Shown here in pieces: positions 8,827-17,774 of a stretch of DNA of 60,000 bases. Below the pieces are notes generated by a model, which did no database searches, was not told the origin of the DNA, and worked only from the letters and a program-made list of their open reading frames with translations. The position numbers and the translations under genes are program-made. The DNA is from Zygnema cylindricum (taxonomy: Eukaryota; Streptophyta; Zygnematophyceae; Zygnematales; Zygnemataceae), in the NCBI GenBank assembly GCA_037447655.1, contig JBBHKE010001784.1:312001-372000 (forward strand), read 5' to 3'. Numbering within the stretch: position 1 is the first letter of the stretch; the number at the start of each line of letters is the position of its first letter.

Positions 8827-11800
8827 GGTTATGGGCCCACCCTCTAGGGTGCCCATATTTGAGGGATCAGACTTTCTTTATTGGGAAATGATGATGGAGG
8901 GAGAACTATTTGAGAAGCATCTATGGGGCATAGTGTCTGGACAAATTCGATGCCCACCTCCACCTGGGTTTGGAGGAACACGTTTTTCTGGCACCTCCAC
9001 CTCTACAGTTGGTAGAACAGCTGCCACCATCACCGAGGATGAAGATGAGGAAGGAGAGGAGATTGTCATGGAAGGAGAAAAGGGAGGAGTTGCAACTCAA
9101 GTGACACCATTGCCGAAGGCGATACCGGCAGCAGCACCACCAAAAACGGCGACAAGGGTTCAGACCGAAAGATCGGAGTATGAAAAGTGGAACTACAAAG
9201 ACAAGGTTGCTAAGCTCTTAATTCTTAAAAGTGTAGCAAAGGGCATTGCCATTCCCCTTATGCATGTCAAATCTTCATCTCAGATTTGGATATCACTAGT
9301 TAACAAATATAAGAGTGGATTATTGCAGCAGCAACAGTTGGCAGAAAATAAGATTGCAGCTTATACTTATAAGGGAGGAAGTATGGATAATTATTGCAAT
9401 GATTTAGGAGCATTGTTTGGAGAGTTAGAGAGTGCAGGTAACTCATGGTCTGAGAGACAAAGAGTGAACACATTAATGATGAAACTACCTGAAGAGTATG
9501 AGAATATCATTAACCGATTGCAGGATATAGGAGATAGCAATTTGAATTGGGATGACACTGTGGGAATGATTTTAGTGAAAGAAAACACCATAGAGCTTAG
9601 GAGAGGGAGTCCAAGTGTTCAAGCATTGTCTGCAGGAGCTGATTGGCGGAAGCGTGATGAGGAGAGAGGGAAAGATCCCTATCGAAACTTTGGTGGAAGA
9701 GGACAAAGAGGTGGCAGATTTGATAGACAGGGGAGAGGAACTTCTCGAGGAGGATTATGTCACTTCTGCAAGAAACCGGGACACTACATGGCAGATTGCT
9801 TCAGACTTGCAGATCTTCGACTGAAAGATGGTCAAGGAACCTCAAAGGACGGAGGAAAGAAAAAGGCTTTCCTGACTCAAGTTCTTGATGAGGAAGTGGA
9901 AGAAAAAACTGAACCTGAAGAGGAGCTTGAGGAGCTTCTCCTTAATCCGAAAAACACTGAAAAGCATGTCGACATTCCACGGAGACAAAAGTGTGCTTTC
10001 GGAGGTAAGAGGGATCCACCCGAGGATGGGTGGATCATAGACTCAGGGGCTTCAATGCATATGTGCAAAGATAAGCGGTGGTTCACTAAACTGAGAAAGA
10101 TCCCAACAGTTGAGATAGAGTACGGAGATGGTAGAGTAGAAACCACAAGTCTTGTTGGAACTGTTGACTTGAAGGTTCTAGTTGATGGAAAGGCCTCAAT
10201 TGTAACACTCTCAGACGTTCTTTACATTCCACAACTTAGCAAGAACCTAGTCTCAACAGCTGTCCTAGATGAAAAGGAGATTGAAACAGGAACTAGGAAA
10301 GGAATCTTCACAGCAAGCTTTGATAATGAGGTTTATTTCATAGCTAAGAAGGGCAGTCAAGGAATGTTCAGAATTGTTCTTTGCAATGAAAAAAGTGTTC
10401 TCTACTCGTGTGCAAGTGAGATGATGCTTTGGCATAAAAGGTTGGGGCATGTGCATCTAGATAGATTAAAGAAAATGAAGAAAAAGGGAATAGTGGAGGG
10501 TATTACTTTTGAAGATGATGAGACCTTTGATGATTGTAGTGGATGTGCCCAAAGGAAGATTCATAGACTTCCATTTCCAAAGGCAACCACATTTAGGAGA
10601 GAGAAAGTATTAGATCTAGTTCACACTGATGTTTGGGGACCTACTAGGTATGCTTCACATGGGGGGAAGAGATGGATGTTAACTATCACAGATGATTGGT
10701 CTAGATACACGAAGGTATACTTTCTCAGACATAAGTCAGAGGTATTAAGATGTTTCAAAGAGTATAAAGTATGGAGTGAAAAGCTACATGAAACCTCAAT
10801 AAAAGAGATAAGAAGTGATAATGGGAAAGAATACACCTCAAGGGATTTTGAAGAATATCTTAAAGAAGAAGGAATTCATCATGAGAAAATTGTTCCCTAT
10901 AATCCGGAACAAAATGGAGTAGCAGAAAGAGTAAATAGACCTTTAGGAGATATGTCTAGAAGTATGTTAAGTGATAAGAGGATAGGGCTGCAGTTTTGCG
11001 CTGAGTCTATGAACTATGCTAATTTCATCAAAAATAGAGTCCTAACTTCAGCAAATAAGGAGGAAACTCCGTATGAGAGGTGGACAGGAAGAAAGCCTGA
11101 TTTGTCTAGTTTGAGAGTGTTCGGAAGTCAAGTCTACAGTTTAGATTCCGATAAGACTAAATGGAAATTAGAGGGAAGAGGGAAACCTGGATATCTTGTA
11201 GGATATGATGAGAGCACAAAAGGATACCGAGTGTATGACTTGAAAAAGAGAGATATAATTTTGGTAAAACACATAGTGGTGATGAATGAAGAGAAGTCCA
11301 TTGATCCATTCAAATATAATAAGGAAGTCAAAATCAGATTTGAAACGGATCAGTTTTCTGACTTTGACTTTGAAAATGAAGAGAAGGAAGAGGGAGAAAA
11401 AGAAAAATCTGCAGATTTACCAAAGGAGAAGGAGGAAAAGACAACATCCGAGGCAAGGCCACAATACGAAGTGGAAACCGATGAGGAACTTGATGAGACA
11501 CCGGAATTGGAAGATCGGGAAGCTGAAAATCTCCCAAAACGAAACCCAAGGATGCCTTCCATACCGGCGTCCGATTTTGAAGGGGGAAGAAGAAGTAGTA
11601 AACGACTTCAAGAAAGACAAGTAAATAACCAACTCACAAAGATGTCTCACCCAGATGAACCTCAAACATACTTAGAGGCCATAAACACTCCAGAAAGTAG
11701 CCGGTGGATCACAGCTATGAACGAAGAAATGGCCTCTATCATGGAAGCCAATACATGGGAGTTGGTAGATTGTCCACCGGACCGAAAACCGATCGGATGT

Positions 11801-13243
11801 AAGTGGGTGTTTAAACTTAAATTAAACCCGGATAATACCATTGAGAGGTACAAAGCTAGGTTATTATCAAAAGGTTATACACAAAAAGAGGGGATAGACT
11901 ACGAAGAAACCTTTGCACCTGTAGTCAGATTTCCTTCTGTTAGAATACTTTTAAGTATAGCCGCAGCGGAGGATATGGAAATCCACCAGATGTATATTAA
12001 AACTGCCTTTTTGCACGGAGAGTTGGAAGAAGAAATTTACATGAGGCAACCGGAAGGATTCGTTGAAAGTGGGGAAGAAAACAAAGTTTGCAAACTGATA
12101 AAATCACTCTATGGGCTTAAGCAAGCCCCGCGACAGTGGAATATAAAGCTCGACGAATTTCTGACCGGTTTGGGGTATATCAGAATTAGTTCAGATCACT
12201 CTATATATTTATTTGAGGATGAGAATGGAGTGACATTTATTGCTATTTATGTGGATGATTTGTTGGTCTTAAGCAAGTCCTTAGATAAAATTAACAAACT
12301 AAAACGGGATCTTAGAAGCAGTTTTGATATGAAAGGTCTTGGCGAAGCAAAGTACATTTTGGGAATTCAGATGGAGAGAGATAGAGGGAATAGAATTATA
12401 AGACTCACTCAAAAAGAAGCAATCGGTAATATGCTAGAAAAATTTCAAATGGAGAAAGCAAACGGATGTACTACTCCCATGGATTTGAAGAAAGTGAGTG
12501 AGGGGAGTGAAGAGGGAGGAATATTCATCATTAATGATGAGATGGACGAGATAGAAAGAAAATTTATGGAAAATATCCCTTATCGACAGATTGTAGGCAG
12601 TTTAATTTATTTTATGAACTGTACCCGTCCCGATATAGCTGCAGCTGTAGGTGTCCTTAGTAGAAATCTAAATGAACCAAGAAAGAGAGATTGGGAGGCT
12701 GCCAAAAGGGTGATGAGGTATCTGGTGGGGACAAGGGAGTTATGGTTGCATTTGGGAGGGGAGCACACTGATATCATCACTTGGAGTGATGCCAGTTATG
12801 GAGATGTGCCTTTAAGAAGGTGTTCGACTAGATATGTGTTGCAAATTGGATCCGGTGCATGTTGTTGGAGTAGCAAGCAACAAAATGTAGTTGCTCAGTC
12901 CACTATGGAGGCTGAATACATGGCTTATTGTGGTGCCACCAAAGAATTAATGTGGGTTAAATCTCTTCTTGAAGAACTTGGGTTCATGAAGTCTGGAACT
13001 CAAAATGTTTTTTGTGATAATCAAGCTGCTATCTCGATTGCAGCTAATCCGAAACATCACTTCAAAGCTAAGCATATGGATATTAGACTAAGCTTTGTCA
13101 AAGAGAAGGTAGAAAATAAAATTATTAAACTGGTTCATCAAACTGATAGAGAAATGATTGCAGACATGATGACAAAAGCAGTGCCTTCCCCTAAGTTGAT
13201 TTATTGCAGAGAAAACTGTGGATTAAAATTGAAAAGTGACTAG
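8807..13243 (+). CDS. Copia element B gag-pol polyprotein, uninterrupted
   Basis: A single frame of 1478 codons. Domain order is Ty1/copia: gag (about residues 1-290, with MGPPSRVPIFEG at the N-terminus), CCHC knuckle CHFCKKPGHYMADC (about 323-336), protease WIIDSGASMHMC, GAG-pre-integrase (LWHKRLGHVHLDRL, CSGCAQRK), integrase with HTDVWGP, RSDNGKEYTS and NGVAERVNRPL (D, D, E), RT with YVDDLL, and RNase H with WSDASYGD, TMEAEYMA and CDNQAA. One key residue is changed: the first RT aspartate, normally QMDVKTAFL, reads QMYIKTAFLHG, so RT is probably inactive. The start ATG at 8807 lies in the LTR, and the frame crosses the LTR boundary inside a Gln codon. Product: particle proteins and replication enzymes, cleaved by its own protease. 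Confidence 0.96.
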   Translation: METTEFQVMGPPSRVPIFEGSDFLYWEMMMEGELFEKHLWGIVSGQIRCPPPPGFGGTRFSGTSTSTVGRTAATITEDEDEEGEEIVMEGEKGGVATQVTPLPKAIPAAAPPKTATRVQTERSEYEKWNYKDKVAKLLILKSVAKGIAIPLMHVKSSSQIWISLVNKYKSGLLQQQQLAENKIAAYTYKGGSMDNYCNDLGALFGELESAGNSWSERQRVNTLMMKLPEEYENIINRLQDIGDSNLNWDDTVGMILVKENTIELRRGSPSVQALSAGADWRKRDEERGKDPYRNFGGRGQRGGRFDRQGRGTSRGGLCHFCKKPGHYMADCFRLADLRLKDGQGTSKDGGKKKAFLTQVLDEEVEEKTEPEEELEELLLNPKNTEKHVDIPRRQKCAFGGKRDPPEDGWIIDSGASMHMCKDKRWFTKLRKIPTVEIEYGDGRVETTSLVGTVDLKVLVDGKASIVTLSDVLYIPQLSKNLVSTAVLDEKEIETGTRKGIFTASFDNEVYFIAKKGSQGMFRIVLCNEKSVLYSCASEMMLWHKRLGHVHLDRLKKMKKKGIVEGITFEDDETFDDCSGCAQRKIHRLPFPKATTFRREKVLDLVHTDVWGPTRYASHGGKRWMLTITDDWSRYTKVYFLRHKSEVLRCFKEYKVWSEKLHETSIKEIRSDNGKEYTSRDFEEYLKEEGIHHEKIVPYNPEQNGVAERVNRPLGDMSRSMLSDKRIGLQFCAESMNYANFIKNRVLTSANKEETPYERWTGRKPDLSSLRVFGSQVYSLDSDKTKWKLEGRGKPGYLVGYDESTKGYRVYDLKKRDIILVKHIVVMNEEKSIDPFKYNKEVKIRFETDQFSDFDFENEEKEEGEKEKSADLPKEKEEKTTSEARPQYEVETDEELDETPELEDREAENLPKRNPRMPSIPASDFEGGRRSSKRLQERQVNNQLTKMSHPDEPQTYLEAINTPESSRWITAMNEEMASIMEANTWELVDCPPDRKPIGCKWVFKLKLNPDNTIERYKARLLSKGYTQKEGIDYEETFAPVVRFPSVRILLSIAAAEDMEIHQMYIKTAFLHGELEEEIYMRQPEGFVESGEENKVCKLIKSLYGLKQAPRQWNIKLDEFLTGLGYIRISSDHSIYLFEDENGVTFIAIYVDDLLVLSKSLDKINKLKRDLRSSFDMKGLGEAKYILGIQMERDRGNRIIRLTQKEAIGNMLEKFQMEKANGCTTPMDLKKVSEGSEEGGIFIINDEMDEIERKFMENIPYRQIVGSLIYFMNCTRPDIAAAVGVLSRNLNEPRKRDWEAAKRVMRYLVGTRELWLHLGGEHTDIITWSDASYGDVPLRRCSTRYVLQIGSGACCWSSKQQNVVAQSTMEAEYMAYCGATKELMWVKSLLEELGFMKSGTQNVFCDNQAAISIAANPKHHFKAKHMDIRLSFVKEKVENKIIKLVHQTDREMIADMMTKAVPSPKLIYCRENCGLKLKSD

Positions 13244-13246
13244 GAA

Positions 13247-13256
13247 TTAAGGGGAG
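13247..13256 (+). other. Polypurine tract of element B
   Basis: TTAAGGGGAG immediately before the 3' LTR start TGTTGAAAAG, just after the polyprotein stop. Confidence 0.85.
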
Positions 13257-14147
13257 TGTTGAAAAGAGGTAATTAACAGTTCACTTCTCTATTTAGTTTT
13301 GTTTTAAAGAAAGAGAGTAAGGATCAAAGGCGCGCCATGGCTGCCGCCATATTTAGAAAGTGGCAGTTTTTGCAGTTAAGGGTATTTTTGGCTAAAATGA
13401 TGCCTAGGTCTAGATTTGAACCTGTGACCTCTAGATTCTTTATAACCTAACGCCTTAACCATTAAGGTGTTACGAAACGATACACGTGACGGGTTTCATA
13501 AATATATATACATTAACGAAACAGCTAATTAACAGCAGACTAACCAAAAGGAGCAATTTCTGCATGTACGCGAATCTGAACCGTGTAAAATATGTTTTGA
13601 TCGGACGGCCGGCATTATAGCCGCCACGCGAAGTGAGCTTTTTGGCGGCATACGGATATAGCGTCACGCGGTGCCACGTGGCGCCACATTATTTGATACC
13701 GGAGAAGATGGGAGGAGGAACCATGGCTTCCGATATGACAGGTGTCACCTTGTAGACCTTGTCGTACAATAGTTGTACAATAAGTACATCGCCCATTGTA
13801 CCTTCTTGTACTTTATAGTGTTCCTATTGGACTAGGGTTTAATAGTAGGTAGTCGTGAGTAGGCAGACCGAGACTTAGTAATATTTAGGTACCTCTCTCT
13901 CTAAGAGAGCTTGTAACTATAAAGGTCATCTTTGACCAACCATAACTTACTGCTCGGGTGAGCAAATTCAGTGATTCTTTTTGCGTTTGACTCAGGGGAG
14001 TCTTGTCCTCACAAGGGTGAGAGTGGTCAAAATATTTGTGTGCCTGGGCGGCGCTTATTCAGCGGGAAAGTAGAAGGGGCAAATATTATCCTAGAGGCTT
14101 TACATAGGCTGCTCATTCTGTGGGTCAATGGAGACCACAGAATTTCA
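13257..14147 (+). repeat. Element B 3' LTR
   Basis: Near-identical to 7937-8826, from TGTTGAAAAG to GAATTTCA, with about 2% differences. It includes a second copy of the LTR-borne gag ATG (at 14128) and of the antisense tRNA-like unit (13402-13471, minus). The ATG here reads into foreign sequence at 14148. Confidence 0.93.
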
Positions 14148-15131
14148 ATATACAAAAGAAAATTTAGGCAGCCTGCCTCCATCTCTTCTCTCTCGCCCCT
14201 ATACTTGTTGTAGTTACTGATGGAGAGAGAGAGAGCGATGGAGCCATGGCTGCCTCAGCTCCATGGGAAGGACTAAAGAGTAAATAAAGTCACTCTCAAC
14301 AAAAGGTTAAGTCCGGTAGGAATGGAACCCTTGATCGGTAGACCGCGGCGTAGCCGTTAGCTCTAACCAGTGTGTCATAGAAGTCCGTTAGGAGATATAG
14401 GTCTTGATTAGTATTTAAACTATTGTACTTTACAGGAATCATTTAACTTAAAATGTTTACGGCATGCATAGGTATAGTTTGATAAAGTACGAAGTACTAT
14501 ACTAATTTCAGACGCATAACACGCATTTTGTTTCGACATCGAAACAAATATCGCGCAAGTATTTATCACGGTTGAGATTACGTTTCCCGTCAAATCTGAT
14601 GTCGCACATTATCGCCAAAATCCCGGAATGGTAACTTTGTCATTTAGTAACGTGGCATGACCTGGCGCCACGTGGAGAGACAACATTTGGTCGCAGGAAA
14701 TCCAAAGAACGTACGGACGAGTGGAAAATGGACACGCGTCTGCTAATGGCCTTGTCGTACAGAGGCCATACAAAATGTACATCGGCAGTAGTACTTTCTG
14801 GTACAGTACACTGTTCTTATTGGTTCGTACATGCAGTTGATAAGGGCTGTGAGAGGAACTAGGAAAAAATAGACTTAGGAAAAATCAGGAAGATAGTCCT
14901 CTCTCCCTCTTTGAGAGTTTGTATAAATGGGCATCTTTGCCACCCTATAACATATCGCCTGGTTGGGCGTTTTTAAAAGATTTCTTTTTCTACGGACTCA
15001 AGGGAGTCCAAGCTCCAGAAGGATGCAGTGAGATTGTCTTGGTATCAGTGGTTGCCATTGAAAGTGGGTTAGTTCATAACTATCTAGAGGCTTCTTGTAC
15101 TCAGTAGTCCAATGGAGGATACAAAATTGCA
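14148..15131 (+). mobile_element. Copia element C: 5' LTR, 5' end cut by element B
   Basis: Related to the A LTR: both have a GGCAG..TGCCTC segment, a GAGAGA block, GAGCCATGGCT, then the antisense tRNA-like unit, then CCACGTGGAGAGACA and TTGAGAGTTTGTATAAAT in the promoter-like part. It ends AAATTGCA, followed by GGTTATGGGCCC. The TG start is missing, because sequence begins abruptly after the B 3' LTR. The end was fixed by comparison with the 3' copy ending at 17774. Confidence 0.82.
14311..14380 (-). other. tRNA-like unit antisense inside the C 5' LTR
   Basis: On the minus strand CACTGGTTAGAGCTAACGG resembles a tRNA D-arm/A box and AAGGGTTCCATTCC the T-arm/B box. It sits at the same relative place and orientation as in A and B. 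Confidence 0.55.
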
Positions 15132-15912
15132 GGTTATGGGCCCACCCTCTAGGGTGGCCACCTTCAATTGATCTAGGTTCATTTATTAGGAAGCCATGAT
15201 GATGGGAGCATTGTGCAAAACACGATACTGGGGAATCGTCAGTGGCCAAGTGAAACGTCCACCTTTAGGAACTCCACAAGGATTTGGAGGAGTAAGGTTT
15301 CCTACAACTACGGCTTCCTCAGCGGAGGAGGCAGATGATGGGGATAAAAGTGTGTCGAAAAAGGGGAAAGGGAAGGAGACACCCCTCACTCCTATTGCCA
15401 CAGTATCGGGAGTGGCGACCGTGAAGATGGTGGAGAACGATACTCAAATGTGGGAGGGTGTAAACATGGCTGCCAAGAACTTCATTCTGATGCAGCTCAC
15501 TCAAGCTTTGGCCACCCCTCATCTTCACACTCACAAGGCCGAGGAGTTGTGGGTGAAATTGGTGGAGATGTATAGAGCCGGAACTATTCAGGAGCTCCAG
15601 TTGGTTGAGCAAAAACTAGTGAGTTACACTTACAAAGGAGGAAAGATGTTAGATTACTGTAATGATCTTTCTTGTTTGTATATGGAGATGGAAAGTGCCG
15701 GGTGGACAAGCACAACGAAAATGAAAGTTAACACTTTTATCATGAAGTTACCAAATGAGTTTGAGAACATAGTGTACCGAGAACAAGAAATGCCTGATAG
15801 TTCATCGAAATGGAACACAGTGGTTAGAATGATACTTGTGCATGAAAACACAATGGAGATTATGAGAGGAGGAAAAAGCATTCAAGCTCTAGCAGTAGGA
15901 GAGGACCGATAG
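15112..15912 (+). pseudogene. Copia element C: gag
   Basis: The ATG at 15112 starts 20 bases before the LTR end. Its frame reads MEDTKLQVMGPPSRVATFN and then stops at a TGA around 15169. The remaining gag is open from 15196: KNFILMQLTQALATPHLHTH, AEELWVKLVEMYRAGTIQE, YTYKGGKMLDYCNDL and NTFIMKLPNEFENIVYRE, matching the gags of A and B. It ends at a TAG at 15910-15912, before the zinc knuckle. A short indel in the N-terminal region and this stop make it non-functional. Confidence 0.85.
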
Positions 15913-16748
15913 GGGAAGGAATCAAAGAAACCTTATAGAGGGAAAAGAGATAATTCTAGGGGACAGAGGCCCCCAGAGGATCTTTGTCATTTTTGCAAAA
16001 AGCCGAGACACTTCATCGCAGATTGTGTCAAGCTGTTAGAGTTGAGGCTCCAAGAGAACCGTGGAGGGGGTTCTTCCAGAGGGAAGAAAAGGCACTTGTG
16101 GTTACTAAAGTGACAAGAGAAACTGAGGATTAGTCAACTGAGGAGGATGGGGATCTTCTTCTTCACGCGAATCTGGAGGAGAAGGAGATCCTTCGGAGAC
16201 TGATGTGTGCCCTTGGAGCAATAAGGGAGGCTCCAGAGGAAGGATGGATCATCGACTCAGGTGCATCTATGCATATGTGTCGAGATAAAGAACTCTTCAC
16301 TAAGCTAAGAAAGATCCTTGCTGTAGAGATAGAGTATGGGGATGGGTGAGTGGTAACTACAGATCTAGTGGGATTGGTAGATTTGAAAGTCTTAGTGAGA
16401 ATAAGACTTCTATACTTACATTCTGAGATGTACTCTACATTCCTCGATGTACTCTACATTCCTCAGTTGAGTAAAAATCTTGTCTCTACGTCAGTGTTAG
16501 CTGACAAAGAGTTTGATACCTTCACGAGAAAGGGAGTCCTTACAACAAAGTATGGGGATGAAGTTTACTTCGCGGCAGATAACGGTAGCCAAGGAATGTT
16601 TAGACTTGACGTGAGTAATGAAAAAAAGAATGCTTACTATAATGCTGTTCCTAAGGTGATGATTTGGCATAAGCGGTTGGGGCATGTGCATTTTGATAAG
16701 TTGAGGGAAATGAAAAAGCTTGGGGTAGTAGATGGATATGATGGATGA
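15913..16748 (+). pseudogene. Copia element C: zinc knuckle, protease and GAG-pre-integrase
   Basis: Around 15982-16025 the plus strand encodes LCHFCKKPRHFIADC, a CCHC knuckle. Around 16240-16300 it encodes GWIIDSGASMHMCRDKELF, the protease with its Asp intact. The segment 16350-16748 continues with DVLYIPQLSKNLVSTSVLAD and MIWHKRLGHVHFDKLREMKK. It contains a small direct duplication: the bases for CTCTACATTCCTC occur twice at about 16432-16464. Frames change several times between these blocks. Confidence 0.82.
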
Positions 16749-17225
16749 TTTTAGTGGTTGTGCTCAAGGTAAGGCTCACAGACTTCCCTTTCGAAAAGCC
16801 GTCACATATAGAGGTGAGAAAGTGTTAGATTTGGTCCACACAAATATTTGGGGTCCCGCAAAAGTACCTTCGGTTGGAGGAAAGAGGTTTATCATGACAA
16901 TAACCGATGACTGGTCTAGATACTCTAGAGTCTACTTTGTAAAAACATAGTCAGAAGCATCAACTTACTTCAAAGAATATAAAGCTTGGAGTGAGAAGTT
17001 GCATGAAACCCCCATTAAGAGGATAAGGAGTGATAATGGGGGGGAATATACCTCTAACCAATTTGAAGAATATATGAGAGATGAGGGAGTGCAGCACCAG
17101 AAAACTGTACCATATAACCTGGAACAAAATGGGGTAGCTGAGAGGTTGAATTGAACACTAGGAGATAGTGTATGCAGTATGTTGGCAGAAAAGAAAATAA
17201 GAAAGAGATTTTGGGCAAAAGCAAT
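16732..17225 (+). pseudogene. Copia element C: integrase, cut in the middle
   Basis: Recognisable text: CSGCAQGK-like DDFSGCAQGKAHRLPF, LVHTNIWGPAKVP (the first integrase Asp is changed to Asn), TITDDWSRYSRVYFVKT, IRSDNGGEYTSNQF (second Asp present) and EQNGVAERLN followed by TGA where B has Arg. Sequence then runs to FWAKAM and switches without any spacer to LTR sequence at about 17226. RT, RNase H and the start of the 3' LTR are therefore missing. Confidence 0.85.
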
Positions 17226-17774
17226 GTCGCGTCAAATCTGACGGCGCACATTATCGCCGAAATCCCGGAATGGAAACTTTGGCATTTAGTGACCTGGCAT
17301 GACCTGGCACCACGTGGAGAGATGACATTTGGTCGCAGGAATTCCGAGGAACGTACGGACGAGTGGAAAATGGACACGCGTCCGCCTAATGGCCTTGTCG
17401 TACAGAGGTCGTACACAAAGTACATCGACATTAGTACTTTGTGGTACTGTAAAGTGTTCTGATTGGTTTGTACATGCAGTAGATAGGGGCTGTGAGAGGA
17501 ACTAGGAAAAACTAGGACTTAGGAAAAATCAGGAAGATAGTCCCCTCTCCCTCTTTGAGAGTTTGTATAAATTTGCATCTTTGCCACCCTATAACTAATA
17601 GCCTGGTTGGGTGTTTTCAGAGATTTCTTTTTCTACAGACTCATGGGAGTCCATGTTGCACAAGGGTACGGTATGATTGTCTTGGTATTAGTGGTTGCCA
17701 TTAAAATTGGGTTAGTTAATAACTATCTAGAGGCCTCCTGTATTCTGTAGTCAAATGGAGGACACAAAATTGCA
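17226..17774 (+). repeat. Element C 3' LTR, 5' part deleted
   Basis: Matches the C 5' LTR from about 14588 (CGTCAAATCTGA) to its end (CACAAAATTGCA). It has the LTR-borne ATG at 17755 with 20 bases to the LTR end, as in the 5' copy. The start is a deletion junction with integrase sequence. The next base begins satellite. Confidence 0.88.

Larger units (their letters stand above)
7937..14147 (+). mobile_element. Copia element B: complete LTR retrotransposon
   Basis: The element has two LTRs of 890 and 891 bp, one long gag-pol frame and a polypurine tract. By eye the LTRs differ at about 19 positions (about 2%), so insertion was fairly recent. No target-site duplication is visible: the left flank ends AGCGC and the right flank begins ATATA. 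The left neighbour is a cut RNase H (F) and the right neighbour a cut LTR (C). Either the flanks were rearranged after insertion, or this copy is a recombinant between two insertions. Confidence 0.93.
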
